Numbered from the stretch's first letter, positions 28,807 to 38,329 are shown. The stretch: 64,000 nt of DNA from Arthrobacter sp. 24S4-2 (GCF_005280255.1 NZ_CP040018.1:3658001-3722000), one strand, 5' to 3'. The notes: a model not told the origin generated them from the sequence alone. Numbers and translations: made by a program.

Positions 28807-29900
28807 GTGAGCAGAGCAGGTAACCGTGTAAGCAGCCAGGACCGTGCCTGGGCAGATGAAGCAGTCCGCAGGATCAACGCCGAAAACAACAGGTCGGCGG
28901 ACACGCACCTGTACTCCGTCCCGCTGCCGGAACACTGGGGCGTCCAGCTGTACCTGAAGGACGAATCCACGCACCGCTCCGGCAGCCTGAAGCACCGGCT
29001 GGCGCGCTCGCTGTTCCTGTTCGGCCTGGTGAACGGCTGGATCAGGGAAGACACCACCATTGTGGAGGCCTCCAGCGGCAGCACCGCCATCTCCGAGGCC
29101 TACTTTGCCCAGCTTCTTGGCCTCCCGTTCATCGCTGTGATGACCCGCACCACCAGCCCGGAGAAGATCGCCCTGATCGAGCAGTTCGGCGGGTCCTGCC
29201 TCCTGGTGGATCACGCCTCGGAGGTCTACTCCGCCGCCGAGGAAGTCGCCCGGACCGCCGGCGGACACTACATGGACCAGTTCACCTACGCCGAGCGGGC
29301 CACGGACTGGCGCGGGAACAACAACATCGCCGAATCCATCTTCCAGCAGCTGGCCCTGGAGGAGCACCCCGTTCCGCGCTGGATAGTTGTGGGCGCCGGC
29401 ACTGGCGGCACCAGCGCCACCATTGGCCGGTACCTGCGTTACCACCGCCATGACACCCAACTGGCCGTGGTGGACCCCGAGAACTCGGCCTTCTACCCCG
29501 GTTGGCGGGACGGCCTGGCCGGTTTCAGCACCGGCATGCCGTCCCGGATCGAAGGAATCGGCCGTCCCAGGATGGAGCCCAGCTTCGTTCCCGCGGTGAT
29601 CGACCACATGGTCCAGGTGCCCGACGCGGCGTCGGTCGCCGCGATGCGGCACCTCCACGAGCTGGCCGGCCTGCACGCGGGCCCCTCCACCGGGACCAAT
29701 CTCTGGGGGTCTGGCAGCTGATCGCCGGAATGATCGCCGAAGGCCGGCGGGGCAGCGTGGTCTCGCTGATGTGCGACGCCGGCGACCGCTACGCGGGGAG
29801 CTACTACAACGCCGAGTGGCTGCGGGCCCGGCACCTCGATCCGCAGCCGCATGAGGCCACCATCAGGAACTTCTTCGACACGGGGATCTGGCAGGCCTAG
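28807..29900 (+). pseudogene. PLP-dependent cysteine synthase-like enzyme, frameshifted
   Basis: This is a fold-type II PLP enzyme of the cysteine synthase/cystathionine beta-synthase group. The PLP lysine is in HRSGSLKHRL near 60, the phosphate loop is VEASSGSTAIS, and VGAGTGGTS binds cofactor. Reading stops at 29721 after AGPSTGTNLWG, yet the next frame continues VWQLIAGMIAEG and CDAGDRYAGSYYN, the family C-terminus, to 29900. A missing G in the G5 run at 29705-29709 explains the break and would give about 364 residues. The start is GTG with TAGGCT six bases upstream (leaderless). Confidence 0.85.
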
Positions 29901-30553
29901 ACTTCCACCGAATCGCCGCTGGAGAGGTGCGCATACTCGGTGCCGTATTTGGCCCCCAGCCGCTTCACGTGTCCTTCGATGAGGCCCAGGCCGGTTTCGT
30001 TGAGCAGGGCGTCGTGGATCGGAAAGGCTTTGGCGGCACGGACCCCAATGACGAAGTCCACCACCTCACCCACTTTGTTCCACGGTGCATGCACGGGCAC
30101 CAGGAGGGTCCGGACGGTGATGCCGTCCGGAATCACAAAGGAGTCTCCGGGGTGGTAGACGTTGGAGTCGATCAGGTACCCGATGTTGGCCACGACGGGA
30201 ATCTGGGGGTGGATCAGCGCGTGCTGCCCGCCGAACGTCCGGACCTCGAATCCGACGGCCGTGAACGTGGAGCCAGGCTCGACGTCGTGGATCCGCGGGG
30301 CGGCAAACGGCGCCTCAGTGCGCAGCTTCGCTGCCACTCCCTCGGGGGCAAAAACCTGGAGTGACTCGTTCCCCCGCAGGGCCGACACCACGGCGGGAAC
30401 GTCCACGTGATCGCCGTGCTCATGGGTGACCAGCACGGCACCGGCGGCGTCGAGGGCCTGGGCGGTCTCGGAGAACGTGCCCGGATCCAGCACCAGCACC
30501 TCGCCGTCCTTTTCGAGCCGGACACAGGCGTGGGTGTATTTAGTCAACTTCAT
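29897..30553 (-). CDS. MBL-fold metal-dependent hydrolase
   Basis: The 218-residue UlaG-like metallo-beta-lactamase-fold protein has the metal-binding THEHGDHVD near 44-52, a later His in GGQHALIH, and the YHPGDSF Asp motif. Substrate is unknown. TAGGCT lies six bases before the ATG (30560-30565), so it is probably leaderless. Its stop overlaps the end of the convergent cysteine-synthase-like gene by four bases. Confidence 0.9.
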   Translation of the reverse strand: MKLTKYTHACVRLEKDGEVLVLDPGTFSETAQALDAAGAVLVTHEHGDHVDVPAVVSALRGNESLQVFAPEGVAAKLRTEAPFAAPRIHDVEPGSTFTAVGFEVRTFGGQHALIHPQIPVVANIGYLIDSNVYHPGDSFVIPDGITVRTLLVPVHAPWNKVGEVVDFVIGVRAAKAFPIHDALLNETGLGLIEGHVKRLGAKYGTEYAHLSSGDSVEV

Positions 30554-30664
30554 GGGGCCAGCCTAGGGCGGCCCGCGCGGCGGTGTCCACGAGCGCCCGT
30601 GTCCACGAACGCGCGGCTGGTAATCTTGGACATTGCCAATATCCCCAGGGAAGCGAGTCCATCC

Positions 30665-31126
30665 ATGGCCCACGGCGCCAAAGCCGCAGACACCCAGGCA
30701 TCCGCACCGGCTTCCGCCGGCGGCAGGGAGCAGCGGGTCACCAAGCAGCGACTGGCAGTGGGTGCTGCGCTGGACGAGCTTGACGACTTTGTCAGCACGC
30801 AGGAGCTGTACCGGATCCTGCAGAACCAGGGCACGTCCGTTTCACTGGCCACGACGTACCGGATCCTCCAGTCGCTTGCCGACGACGGGCTGGTGGACGT
30901 CCTCCGGAACGGCGAGGGCGAGGCCGTTTACCGGCGTTGCGCTGTCACCGGCCACCACCATCACCTCCTGTGCCGCAACTGCGGAAAGGCCGTGGAAGTG
31001 GAGGCGCCTGCGGTGGAGACCTGGGCTGCGCGGACAGCCGCGGAGCACGGATTCACCGAGGTGGCCCACACCGTTGAGATTTATGGCCTGTGCCCGGACT
31101 GCACGGCGCGGAAGGCCTCAGCCTGA
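30665..31126 (+). CDS. zur: Fur-family regulator, probable zinc uptake regulator Zur
   Basis: The 153-residue Fur-family repressor has a winged helix N-terminal half (SLATTYRILQSLADDGLVD near 60-78), then the metal-binding HHHH stretch, CRNC and CPDC zinc knuckle. The Zur identity comes from its position: it converges on znuACB, whose promoter region holds a long palindrome with a GGAAT-N-ATTCC core. A run of about 25 residues before the first conserved helix is low in complexity. The ATG at 30665 is the best start, though its ribosome site is distant. Confidence 0.88.
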   Translation: MAHGAKAADTQASAPASAGGREQRVTKQRLAVGAALDELDDFVSTQELYRILQNQGTSVSLATTYRILQSLADDGLVDVLRNGEGEAVYRRCAVTGHHHHLLCRNCGKAVEVEAPAVETWAARTAAEHGFTEVAHTVEIYGLCPDCTARKASA

Positions 31127-31183
31127 CTCCTGCACGGAGTCCGGAGGCAGCCCTGGCCGCCCATCCCTGGGCCGCAGCAGCCT

Positions 31184-32071
31184 TTAGGCCGCTGGAGCCT
31201 CGGCCGGCAGCAGGCGCCCGTTCAGGCCGCGCCGGGCCCGCACGCCGCCGATGACGCGGCACACAACGTAGATCAGGAATGACAGCGTGGTCACATAGGG
31301 GCTGATGGGGATCCGTCCGCCCAGTGCGAGCATGATGCCGCCTACTGTCGCCGTCACCGCGAAGGCCACGCTGAGCGCCACCACCAGCCGGGGCGAGGAA
31401 GTCACGCGCAGTGCGGCCGCGGCCGGGGTGATCAGCAGGGCGAGCACCAGCAGGGCTCCCACCACCTGGATGGACAGCGCCACGCTGATTCCCAGCAGGA
31501 GCATGAACCCGATGCCCAGCGTCCGCACGGGCACGCCGCGCGCTTCCGCCACTTCGGGGTCCACGCTCGCGAAGGTCAGGGGACGCCAGATGGCCACGAG
31601 GGCAATCATCACAACCACGGCGGCCGTTGCCAGCACCTGGAGCTGGACCGTATCGACGGACACGATCTGCCCCGTCAGGAGCCCGAACTTGTTTGAGGCG
31701 CGCCCTTCGTACAGGGACAGGAACAGGATGCCCAGGCCGAGGCCGAACGGCATGATCACGCCGATGACGGAATTTTTGTCCCGAGCCCGGACGCCCATTA
31801 CGCCCAGCAGCAGCGCCGCCACCACCGAGCCTATGAGGGACCCGAAAACGATGTTGGCCCCGATGAGCAGGGCAAAGGCGGCGCCGGCGAAGGACAGTTC
31901 GGAGATCCCGTGCACCGCGAAGGCGAGATCGCGCTTCATCACGAAGGTACCCATGAGGCCGCCGAGCAGTCCGAGGAGCGCTCCGGCCCAGATGGAGTTC
32001 TGCACCAGGGCCAGGAGCTCGCCGTAGTTCTCGAAATTGAAAATGGAACGCAGAATGCCGTCGAAATCCAC
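31184..32071 (-). CDS. znuB: Zinc ABC transporter permease ZnuB
   Basis: The 295-residue ABC-3 family membrane permease has about eight hydrophobic helices, with GLLGGLMGTFVMKRDLA and HGISELSFAGAA blocks and the VGALLVLALLITPAA helix typical of Zn/Mn transporters. GTG at 32071 abuts the znuC stop. Third gene of znuA-znuC-znuB. Confidence 0.93.
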   Translation of the reverse strand: MDFDGILRSIFNFENYGELLALVQNSIWAGALLGLLGGLMGTFVMKRDLAFAVHGISELSFAGAAFALLIGANIVFGSLIGSVVAALLLGVMGVRARDKNSVIGVIMPFGLGLGILFLSLYEGRASNKFGLLTGQIVSVDTVQLQVLATAAVVVMIALVAIWRPLTFASVDPEVAEARGVPVRTLGIGFMLLLGISVALSIQVVGALLVLALLITPAAAALRVTSSPRLVVALSVAFAVTATVGGIMLALGGRIPISPYVTTLSFLIYVVCRVIGGVRARRGLNGRLLPAEAPAA

Positions 32072-32887
32072 CTAGCCCACTTCCTCTGCCACCGAATGAG
32101 CGTCCACATGGTGGTGCGACGCGGCGTCCGGTACCCCCACCACGATCATCCGGCCGTTGGCCTGGATCACTTCCACCCTGCTGCCGTAGAGATCCGAGAG
32201 CACTTCGGTGGTCATCACGTCGGCAGGCTTCCCCACCCGGAACCGCCCGCCGGCAAGGTAAAGGACCCGGTCCACATAATCGATGATCGGGTTGATCTCG
32301 TGGGTTACGAACACCACTGCGCTTTCCCGGCTGCGGCACTGCTCATTGATCAGCGCGCTGACTGCCTGCTGATGCTGCAGGTCCAGGGACAGCAGCGGTT
32401 CGTCGCAGAGGAGGACCTGCGGATCGGCGGCCAGCGACTGGGCCACCCTGAGCCGCTGCTGTTCGCCGCCGGAGAGCTGGCCCACCGGCACCTTGGCGTA
32501 GTCCGCGGCACCCACCAGGTCCAACAGCTCATCAATCCTGCGGTTGGCCCTGGCCGCGCCGAGCCGGAGTCCCCAGCGGTGGCCATCCACACCGAGGCCC
32601 ACCAGGTCGCGTGCGCGGAGCGGCGTGTCCGGCGCGAATGACTTCTGCTGCGGAATGTAGCCGATCAGCTTGCTGCCCCGTTCCACCGGGTGGCCGCCCA
32701 GGGTAGCGGTTCCGGAATGGAGTTCCTGCAGCCCCAACAGGACCTTCAGGAACGTTGTCTTGCCGCTGCCGTTGGGGCCGAGGACTGCAAAAAACTCGCC
32801 GGGGTTGATGTCGAGGTCCAGGTCCTCCCATAATGTCCGTTTCCCGAACTTCAGGGTGGCTCCGCGGAGGCTCACTACCGGTTTCAA
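32072..32887 (-). CDS. znuC: Zinc ABC transporter ATP-binding protein ZnuC
   Basis: The 271-residue ATPase powers zinc import. It has Walker A GPNGSGKTTF near 37-46, the signature LSGGEQQRLRVA near 140, Walker B LLCDEPLLSLD and the switch His in VTHEIN. The C-terminal 50 residues end in a His-rich patch (DAASHHHVDAH), common in zinc-handling proteins. Confidence 0.94.
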   Translation of the reverse strand: MKPVVSLRGATLKFGKRTLWEDLDLDINPGEFFAVLGPNGSGKTTFLKVLLGLQELHSGTATLGGHPVERGSKLIGYIPQQKSFAPDTPLRARDLVGLGVDGHRWGLRLGAARANRRIDELLDLVGAADYAKVPVGQLSGGEQQRLRVAQSLAADPQVLLCDEPLLSLDLQHQQAVSALINEQCRSRESAVVFVTHEINPIIDYVDRVLYLAGGRFRVGKPADVMTTEVLSDLYGSRVEVIQANGRMIVVGVPDAASHHHVDAHSVAEEVG

Positions 32888-32970
32888 CGTGTTTTATCCT
32901 CGATTCATGCGGGGCCATGCGCCCCCACCATCTTAGGACGGCCCACCGGAGGATGGGCTCATCCCGCGCG

Positions 32971-33945
32971 CTATTTGCCCAGGGCCTGGCGGATGCTGTC
33001 CACGTTTCCGCTCATCCACTGCACATAGTCTTTCCCTTCGGGAAGGGTTTCGCTGAAGTCCAGTACCGGGACGTGCGCCGCCTCGGCCGCTTTCTTGAGG
33101 GCCAGTGTCTGCGGGCCCTCCGTCTGCGTGTTGTAGGCCAGGAACCGAATGTCCTTTGAACCGGCCAGCTCCGTAGCCTCCTTGAGGACCGCGGGCGGGA
33201 CGTCGGAGCCTTCCTCGATTGCAATGGTGTAGTCCGCGGGGGTCTTGTTCACCAACCCGGCGGACTCGAGCAGGTAGAGCGGCACAGGTTCAGTGACGGC
33301 CACGGGCGCCTCGCCCGCGGCGGCCTTGAGGTCGGCGGCCTGGGCCTTCAGCCCGGCAATCTCCTTCTTGAACGCGGCCGCATTGGCCTGGAAGGTCGAA
33401 GCGGAAGCCGGCTCCAGTGCCGCCAGCTTGGCCTCCACGGCATCTGCCAGCTTGGTCATGGCATCAAAGCTGTACCAGACGTGCTCGTTGAATTCGCCGT
33501 GGTTAGGGGAGTGTCCGTGCTCGTCGGCCGCCGCGGTGGATGCACTTTCAGCGTTCTGCCCGTCCTCCGGGGCCAGCCCGGACACTTCGACGGCGCTGAT
33601 GATGTGGTCGTGGCCCGGCCCGCTGTCGTCGGCCAGCTTGTGGATGAAGTCGTCATAGCCGCCGCCGTTTTCAACCACCAGCTTGGCCTTGGACACCGCC
33701 AGTTTGTCCTGGGTGGTGGCCTCGTAGGAGTGCGGGTCCTGGCTTGCCTTGGTGATTAGTGCGGTGACGCTGACCTTGTCGCCGCCGATTTCCCGGACGA
33801 TGTCGCCGTAGACGTTCGTGGAGGTGACCACTTCGATGGCACCGGAACCCTGCTGCTGGCCTCCCGCCGTCGTACTGCAGGCTGACAGGAGAAGGCTCAG
33901 GCCGGCAAGGGCAGTGACGGAAAGACGGGCGGCGGAACGGCGCAC
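32971..33945 (-). CDS. znuA: Zinc ABC transporter substrate-binding lipoprotein ZnuA
   Basis: The 324-residue cluster A-I solute-binding protein has a lipobox (LLLSACS) and the metal ligands of the family: His in DPHSYEAT, His in FNEHVWYS, and the later Glu/Asp region. A His/Asp/Glu-rich loop (ADEHGHSPNHGE, about 140-155) is typical of zinc chaperoning. GTG at 33945 follows GAGG. The palindrome upstream is a likely Zur site. Confidence 0.93.
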   Translation of the reverse strand: MRRSAARLSVTALAGLSLLLSACSTTAGGQQQGSGAIEVVTSTNVYGDIVREIGGDKVSVTALITKASQDPHSYEATTQDKLAVSKAKLVVENGGGYDDFIHKLADDSGPGHDHIISAVEVSGLAPEDGQNAESASTAAADEHGHSPNHGEFNEHVWYSFDAMTKLADAVEAKLAALEPASASTFQANAAAFKKEIAGLKAQAADLKAAAGEAPVAVTEPVPLYLLESAGLVNKTPADYTIAIEEGSDVPPAVLKEATELAGSKDIRFLAYNTQTEGPQTLALKKAAEAAHVPVLDFSETLPEGKDYVQWMSGNVDSIRQALGK

Positions 33946-34013
33946 GGAAGGACCTCGGATCTGGCTGTCGGATTGGCTACATGAGAATCAGGAGCATTAG
34001 CAACAAAACGAGT

Positions 34014-34050
34014 GTAGCCCTAAATGGGAATGATTCCTATTTAGGGCTAC
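34014..34050 (-). promoter_or_regulatory. Long palindrome upstream of znuACB, probable Zur box
   Basis: Arms at 34014-34031 and 34033-34050 (GTAGCCCTAAATGGGAAT and its partner) pair over 18 bases with one mismatch around a single central G. The core AAAT-N-GGAAT-N-ATTCC-N-ATTT has the one-base centre typical of Fur/Zur sites. It is 68 bases before znuA. It could also fold in RNA as a terminator of the upstream gene. Confidence 0.6.
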
Positions 34051-34051
34051 G

Positions 34052-34077
34052 GCGGCCAGCGGACGTCCGCTGGCCGC
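34052..34077. terminator. Perfect 26-base palindrome after the CBS-domain gene
   Basis: GCGGCCAGCGGAC followed directly by its reverse complement begins at the last base of the stop codon of the CBS-domain gene and ends two bases before the Zur-box palindrome. With no U-run it is not a classic terminator, but it would make a very stable hairpin. Confidence 0.5.
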
Positions 34078-35147
34078 TACTCGCCGTCGGGCTGACCCAG
34101 CCTCCGGATGCCCTTCGCCTGCGTCGCATCACGGATCTCACCCACCAGCTGCTCGATCACGTCTTCCAGGAACAGCACGCCCCAGGTGTTCCCGTCCGGG
34201 CCGATCACGCGCGCCAGGTGCGAACCGGTGCGCTGCATCACGGACATCGCCTTCTCGACCTCGTCATCCATGGTCAGGTTCGCCAGGGACCGGATCCGGC
34301 TCTCCGCAATCGGATGCTCGTAGTCACCTTCCGGGATGGACAGCACATCTTTGATGTGCAGGTAGCCGGAGAGCATGCCGTCCTCATCCGTCATCGGGAA
34401 GCGGGAGAACCCGGTCCTGCTGACGGCCTTTTCGAACTCAACCGGCGTCGTGGCCGCTTTCATCATGACCAGCTTGTCGAGCGGGACCATGATGTGGGAT
34501 GCCGTATGTTCCGAGAATTCCAACGCTCCCGTGATCAGGCCGGCGTCATCGTCAACCAGCCCGTGCCGGGTGGATTCCTGCACGATCGACTGGACCTCCT
34601 CCAGCGTGAACGAGGAGTTGACCTCGTCCTTGGGTTCGATCCGCATCAGCCGCAGAATGTGGTTGGCGGACCAGTTGAGGGCCACGATCACCGGTTTCAC
34701 GAGCCCCGCAATGAACATGAGCGGCGGCGCAAGCAACAAGGCTGCCTTATCCGCAACCGAAACCGAGATGTTCTTCGGCACCATCTCGCCGAACGTCACA
34801 TGCAGGAAGGTCACCACAAGGAGAGCCACGGTGAACGCCGCGACGTCTGCGATTTCCATCGGCAGGCCCGCCGCTTCCAGGGGCACCGCCATCAGGTGGT
34901 GGATCGCGGGTTCAGCCACCTGCAGGATCAGCAGTGAACATACCGTGATGCCCAGCTGCGCACAGGCCAGCATCAGCGACACATTCTCCATGGCCTGCAG
35001 CGTGGTCTGGGCCCGCATGGACCCGGACTCCGCCAACGGCTCGATCTGGCTCCGGCGCGCGGACATCACGGCGAACTCCGCGGCCACAAAGAAGGCGTTG
35101 CCAAGCAGGAGGATGACGAGCCACAGGATTCCTACCCAGTCGCTCAT
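34077..35147 (-). CDS. CNNM/CorC-family CBS-domain membrane protein (second of pair)
   Basis: The 356-residue protein of the hemolysin C/CNNM type has a DUF21 membrane domain (about 1-190, four helices; FVAAEFAVMSARRSQ, FGEMVPKN) and a CBS pair (about 200-340). It lacks most of the C-terminal CorC/HlyC transporter-associated domain that its upstream paralogue keeps. Family members are linked to magnesium or cobalt export. The ATG overlaps the previous gene's stop by four bases. Confidence 0.9.
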   Translation of the reverse strand: MSDWVGILWLVILLLGNAFFVAAEFAVMSARRSQIEPLAESGSMRAQTTLQAMENVSLMLACAQLGITVCSLLILQVAEPAIHHLMAVPLEAAGLPMEIADVAAFTVALLVVTFLHVTFGEMVPKNISVSVADKAALLLAPPLMFIAGLVKPVIVALNWSANHILRLMRIEPKDEVNSSFTLEEVQSIVQESTRHGLVDDDAGLITGALEFSEHTASHIMVPLDKLVMMKAATTPVEFEKAVSRTGFSRFPMTDEDGMLSGYLHIKDVLSIPEGDYEHPIAESRIRSLANLTMDDEVEKAMSVMQRTGSHLARVIGPDGNTWGVLFLEDVIEQLVGEIRDATQAKGIRRLGQPDGE

Positions 35148-36481
35148 GCCGTGCCTCCCTGCCCGGCAACGTGCTGTTCGCCGCGGACGGCGGCCGGCTT
35201 GAAACAGATCCGGTCGATCCGGCGCCCGTCCATGCGGGTCACGCTGAGCGTTCCGCCTTCGACTTCCACCCGGTCCCCCACCGTAGCGATCCGGCCCAGC
35301 TGGCTCATAAGGTAACCGCCGACGGTCTCATAGGTGGACTCGTCAGGGACGGTCAGCCCGGGAATCTGCTCGGAGAGCTCGTCCGGACGCAGCAGGCCCG
35401 GGAAATACCAGTCGCCTGAGGCGCTCTGGAGCAGCCCCGGCCTGACCCTGTCGTGTTCATCCGCGACCTCACCGACGATTTCCTCCACGAGATCCTCAAG
35501 CGTGGCGATGCCGGCCGTGCCGCCGTATTCATCCAGCACGACGGCGAGCTGCAGGTTTCCCTCGCGCAGCTCAGCCAGCAGCGCGTCCAGGTGGATGGTT
35601 TCCGGGACCCGCAGGACGTCCGTCATGATGGCACCGGCCTCAAGGTTGGGGCGACGATCCGAAGGGACGGCGATTGCCTTCTTGACGTGCACCAGGCCCC
35701 GAATGTCGTCAGCGGACTCGCCAATAATCGGAAAGCGTGAATATCCTGTCCGTTTGGCGGCTTCGACAATGTCCGAGACCGGCTGCTCAGCACCGATGGT
35801 CTCCACGCGGATCCTGGGCGTCATGACGTCCGCGGCCGTGCGGCCGGAGAACTTGAGCGTCCGGGCAATGAAGTTGGCCGTTCCGGCGTCGAGCGTTCCC
35901 ATGGCGGCGGAGCGCCGCACCAGGGAAGCCAGTTCAGCCGGAGTCCGCGCGCCGGAGATTTCCTCCTTGGCTTCCAGCCCGAAGACGTTCAGCACCTTGT
36001 TGGAGAACCCGTTGAGCACAATGATGGCCGGCTTAAAGATGGCGGTGAACACAAGCTGCGGGCGGGCCACGGCCTTGCCGATGGGCAGGGACAATGAAAT
36101 GGCCATGTTCTTCGGGACCAGTTCACCGATCAGCATCGACAGCAGCGTGGCGATGGTCATGGCCATCACCAGCGAAACCGAAGCAGCGGCGGGCGCAGGG
36201 AATCCTACGGCGGTCAGCGGGCCCTCCAGCAGTTTTCCGACGGAGGGTTCCATGACGTAGCCGGTCAGCAGTGTGGTCAGGGTGATGCCCAGCTGACAGC
36301 TCGATAGCTGGGTGGACAGGGATTTCAGGCACTTGAGCAGCGGCACGGCGGCGGAGTCGCCGCTGTCCACGGCCCGTTGGACCGTGGCCTGGTCAAGTGC
36401 GACGAGGGAAAACTCGACGGCCACGAAGAAGCCCGTGCCGAGGATGAGCAGGATGCCTGCTCCGAGAAGTAACCATTCCAT
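35144..36481 (-). CDS. CNNM/CorC-family CBS-domain membrane protein (first of pair)
   Basis: The 445-residue paralogue has a DUF21 membrane domain (about 1-200; FFVAVEFSLVALDQ, IGELVPKNMA), a CBS pair (about 210-335) and the C-terminal CorC_HlyC domain (about 350-435) with ETVGGYLMSQLGRI. It is probably a divalent cation exporter. Translation of the second copy is coupled to it. A GGAGG site lies ten bases before the ATG. Confidence 0.92.
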   Translation of the reverse strand: MEWLLLGAGILLILGTGFFVAVEFSLVALDQATVQRAVDSGDSAAVPLLKCLKSLSTQLSSCQLGITLTTLLTGYVMEPSVGKLLEGPLTAVGFPAPAAASVSLVMAMTIATLLSMLIGELVPKNMAISLSLPIGKAVARPQLVFTAIFKPAIIVLNGFSNKVLNVFGLEAKEEISGARTPAELASLVRRSAAMGTLDAGTANFIARTLKFSGRTAADVMTPRIRVETIGAEQPVSDIVEAAKRTGYSRFPIIGESADDIRGLVHVKKAIAVPSDRRPNLEAGAIMTDVLRVPETIHLDALLAELREGNLQLAVVLDEYGGTAGIATLEDLVEEIVGEVADEHDRVRPGLLQSASGDWYFPGLLRPDELSEQIPGLTVPDESTYETVGGYLMSQLGRIATVGDRVEVEGGTLSVTRMDGRRIDRICFKPAAVRGEQHVAGQGGTA

Positions 36482-36847
36482 TAGTGGCCAGCCTCCGGCC
36501 GTCCCGGCACAAGAATGCGGTCCCGGAGTTCAATCGCGGCTGGTGGCGGGAAGGCCGGACCGGAGTCCGTGCTGCCGGCGTGCCTGCCCGGCGGAGGATG
36601 GTCGGCCGGTGCCGACCCTGTTTCCTGGAAGGCTGCGGTGTTGTGGACTGCTGCAGAATGATGGGCGCGTGAACGGGGTTTGCCGGCTCTGTGGGTGGAC
36701 TGCGGGGAGCTCGTGTTCCTGCTCCGCTGACAGCCCCCAGGCCGGCACCTAGATTTACTGTCCATAAGACTTTCAGTCTACAGGAGCAGCGGGCACCGCC
36801 TGCTGCTCCGGGTTCGCGCCGGGACGGGATACCGCCGGTCGCTCCGG
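36482..36847 (-). other. Intergenic region with hairpin downstream of guaB1
   Basis: The 366-base gap lies between guaB1 and the CBS-domain pair, all on the minus strand. Besides the 27-base hairpin listed next and a small AGACT-TTC-AGTCT repeat at 36769-36781, nothing definite was seen. Short frames here have no family features. Confidence 0.4.
36783..36809 (-). terminator. Candidate terminator hairpin of guaB1
   Basis: GGAGCAGC (36783-36790) and GCTGCTCC (36802-36809) pair perfectly with extra inner GG/CC pairs. It lies 39 bases after the guaB1 stop. There is no clear U-run. Confidence 0.5.
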
Positions 36848-38329
36848 TCACCAGCTTTGCGGAACCGGCCGGCCTTCCTCGTAGCCGGCAGCGGACTGGA
36901 TTCCCGCAACCGCACGCCCGCGGAATTCGTCAAGGTCCGACGCACCGGCGTAGCTCATGGAACTGCGCAGCCCGGCGGTAATCATGTCCACAAGGTCCTC
37001 CACGCCGGGCCGGGCCGGGTCCAGGTACATGCGTGACGTGGAGATCCCTTCCTCGAACAGTGCCTTGCGGTCCTTTTCGAAGGCCCCTTCGCGCTGGTTC
37101 CGGTTTTGCACGGCCCTGGCCGAGGCCATGCCAAAGCTTTCCTTATATAGGCGGCCGTTCGCATCGGACTGCAGGTCCCCCGGGCTTTCGTGGGTGCCCG
37201 CGAACCAGGAGCCGATCATGACCTGGCTTGCCCCGGCCGCCAGCCCGAGCGCCACGTCGCGTGGGTACCGGACGCCGCCGTCGGCCCAGATCCGCCCGCC
37301 GGCCGCACGCGCCGCCGCGGCGCATTCCAGCACGGCGGACAGCTGCGGGCGGCCCACCGCCGTCATCATTCGGGTGGTGCACATTGCCCCCGGGCCCACT
37401 CCCACCTTGACGATGTTCGCGCCTGCGTGGATCAGCTCGCGGGTGGCATCCGCCGTCACCACATTGCCGGCAACGACGGGAACGTCCGGGTCCAGGCCGC
37501 GTACTGCCGCCAACGCATCGAACATCTTCTGCTGGTGCCCGTGTGCGGTGTCGATGACCAGGACGTCCACTCCGGCGGCCAGCAGCTCCGCCGCCCGGCC
37601 CGCCACATCCCCGTTAATGCCGACGGCGGCGGCCACTTTGAGCCTGCCCGCTCTGTCCAGGAGGGGACGGTAGATGGTGGAGCGCAGGGCACCCCTGCGA
37701 GTGAGGACGCCGGTCAGGGCACCCCCGGACTGGACCGGGGCGAAGTCGGTTCCTGCAGCGTCCATGGCTGCGAATGCGCCCCGCAGGGAACCATGGCGGG
37801 TGCCGGAACCGTTGGCACCGCCGGCGGCGGCGTCCGCACCGATTCCGGCGGCGTCAAGCACCAGGGCCTGCCGCATGACAGAGGCAAGGGAGGCAAAGCG
37901 GTCCTGACCTTCGCAGTCCGCGGCCCGGACCACACCGGCAACCTTGCCGGCGTCGTCCACCACCACCACAGCCCCGTGCGGGCGCTTACCCATCAGGTGG
38001 AGCGCGTCGATCACGGTTTCGGAGGCCAGCAGGCTAACGGGAGTTTCGAACACCGTATGGCGGGACTTGATCCAGGCCGTGACGTCGCGGAGCACCTCCA
38101 GCGGAACATCCTGCGGCAGGACCGCCAGCCCTCCCCGGCGGGCCATCGTCTCGGCCATCCGCTTGCCGGTCACGGCCGTCATGTTGGCCACCACCAGCGG
38201 AATGGAGGAACCGGTGCCGTCGTCGGCCGCGAGGTCCACATCCAGCCGTGACGTGACGTCGGAACGCGAGGGCACCAGGAAGGCGTCCGCATAGGTCAGG
38301 TCAGTGGTCGGCTCACTCAAGAAACGCAC
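36848..38329 (-). CDS. guaB1: GuaB1-family IMP dehydrogenase-related protein (probable GMP reductase)
   Basis: The 493-residue protein is an IMPDH/GMPR barrel with a CBS pair inserted at about 95-215. The catalytic Cys loop is GPGAMCTTRM near 315, after DTAHGHQQKM and VAGNVVTADATRELI. The mycobacterial GuaB1 group works as a GMP reductase in purine salvage, not as IMP dehydrogenase. The Ala/Gly-rich linker near 175-190 is low in complexity. It is divergent from kgd. Confidence 0.88.
   Translation of the reverse strand: MRFLSEPTTDLTYADAFLVPSRSDVTSRLDVDLAADDGTGSSIPLVVANMTAVTGKRMAETMARRGGLAVLPQDVPLEVLRDVTAWIKSRHTVFETPVSLLASETVIDALHLMGKRPHGAVVVVDDAGKVAGVVRAADCEGQDRFASLASVMRQALVLDAAGIGADAAAGGANGSGTRHGSLRGAFAAMDAAGTDFAPVQSGGALTGVLTRRGALRSTIYRPLLDRAGRLKVAAAVGINGDVAGRAAELLAAGVDVLVIDTAHGHQQKMFDALAAVRGLDPDVPVVAGNVVTADATRELIHAGANIVKVGVGPGAMCTTRMMTAVGRPQLSAVLECAAAARAAGGRIWADGGVRYPRDVALGLAAGASQVMIGSWFAGTHESPGDLQSDANGRLYKESFGMASARAVQNRNQREGAFEKDRKALFEEGISTSRMYLDPARPGVEDLVDMITAGLRSSMSYAGASDLDEFRGRAVAGIQSAAGYEEGRPVPQSW

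Noticed and set aside
27886..29676. 596-residue minus-strand frame as one fusion protein
   Set aside because: Only the last 278 residues are rhodanese, with their own ATG and ribosome site. The rest mirrors the cysteine-synthase-like gene.
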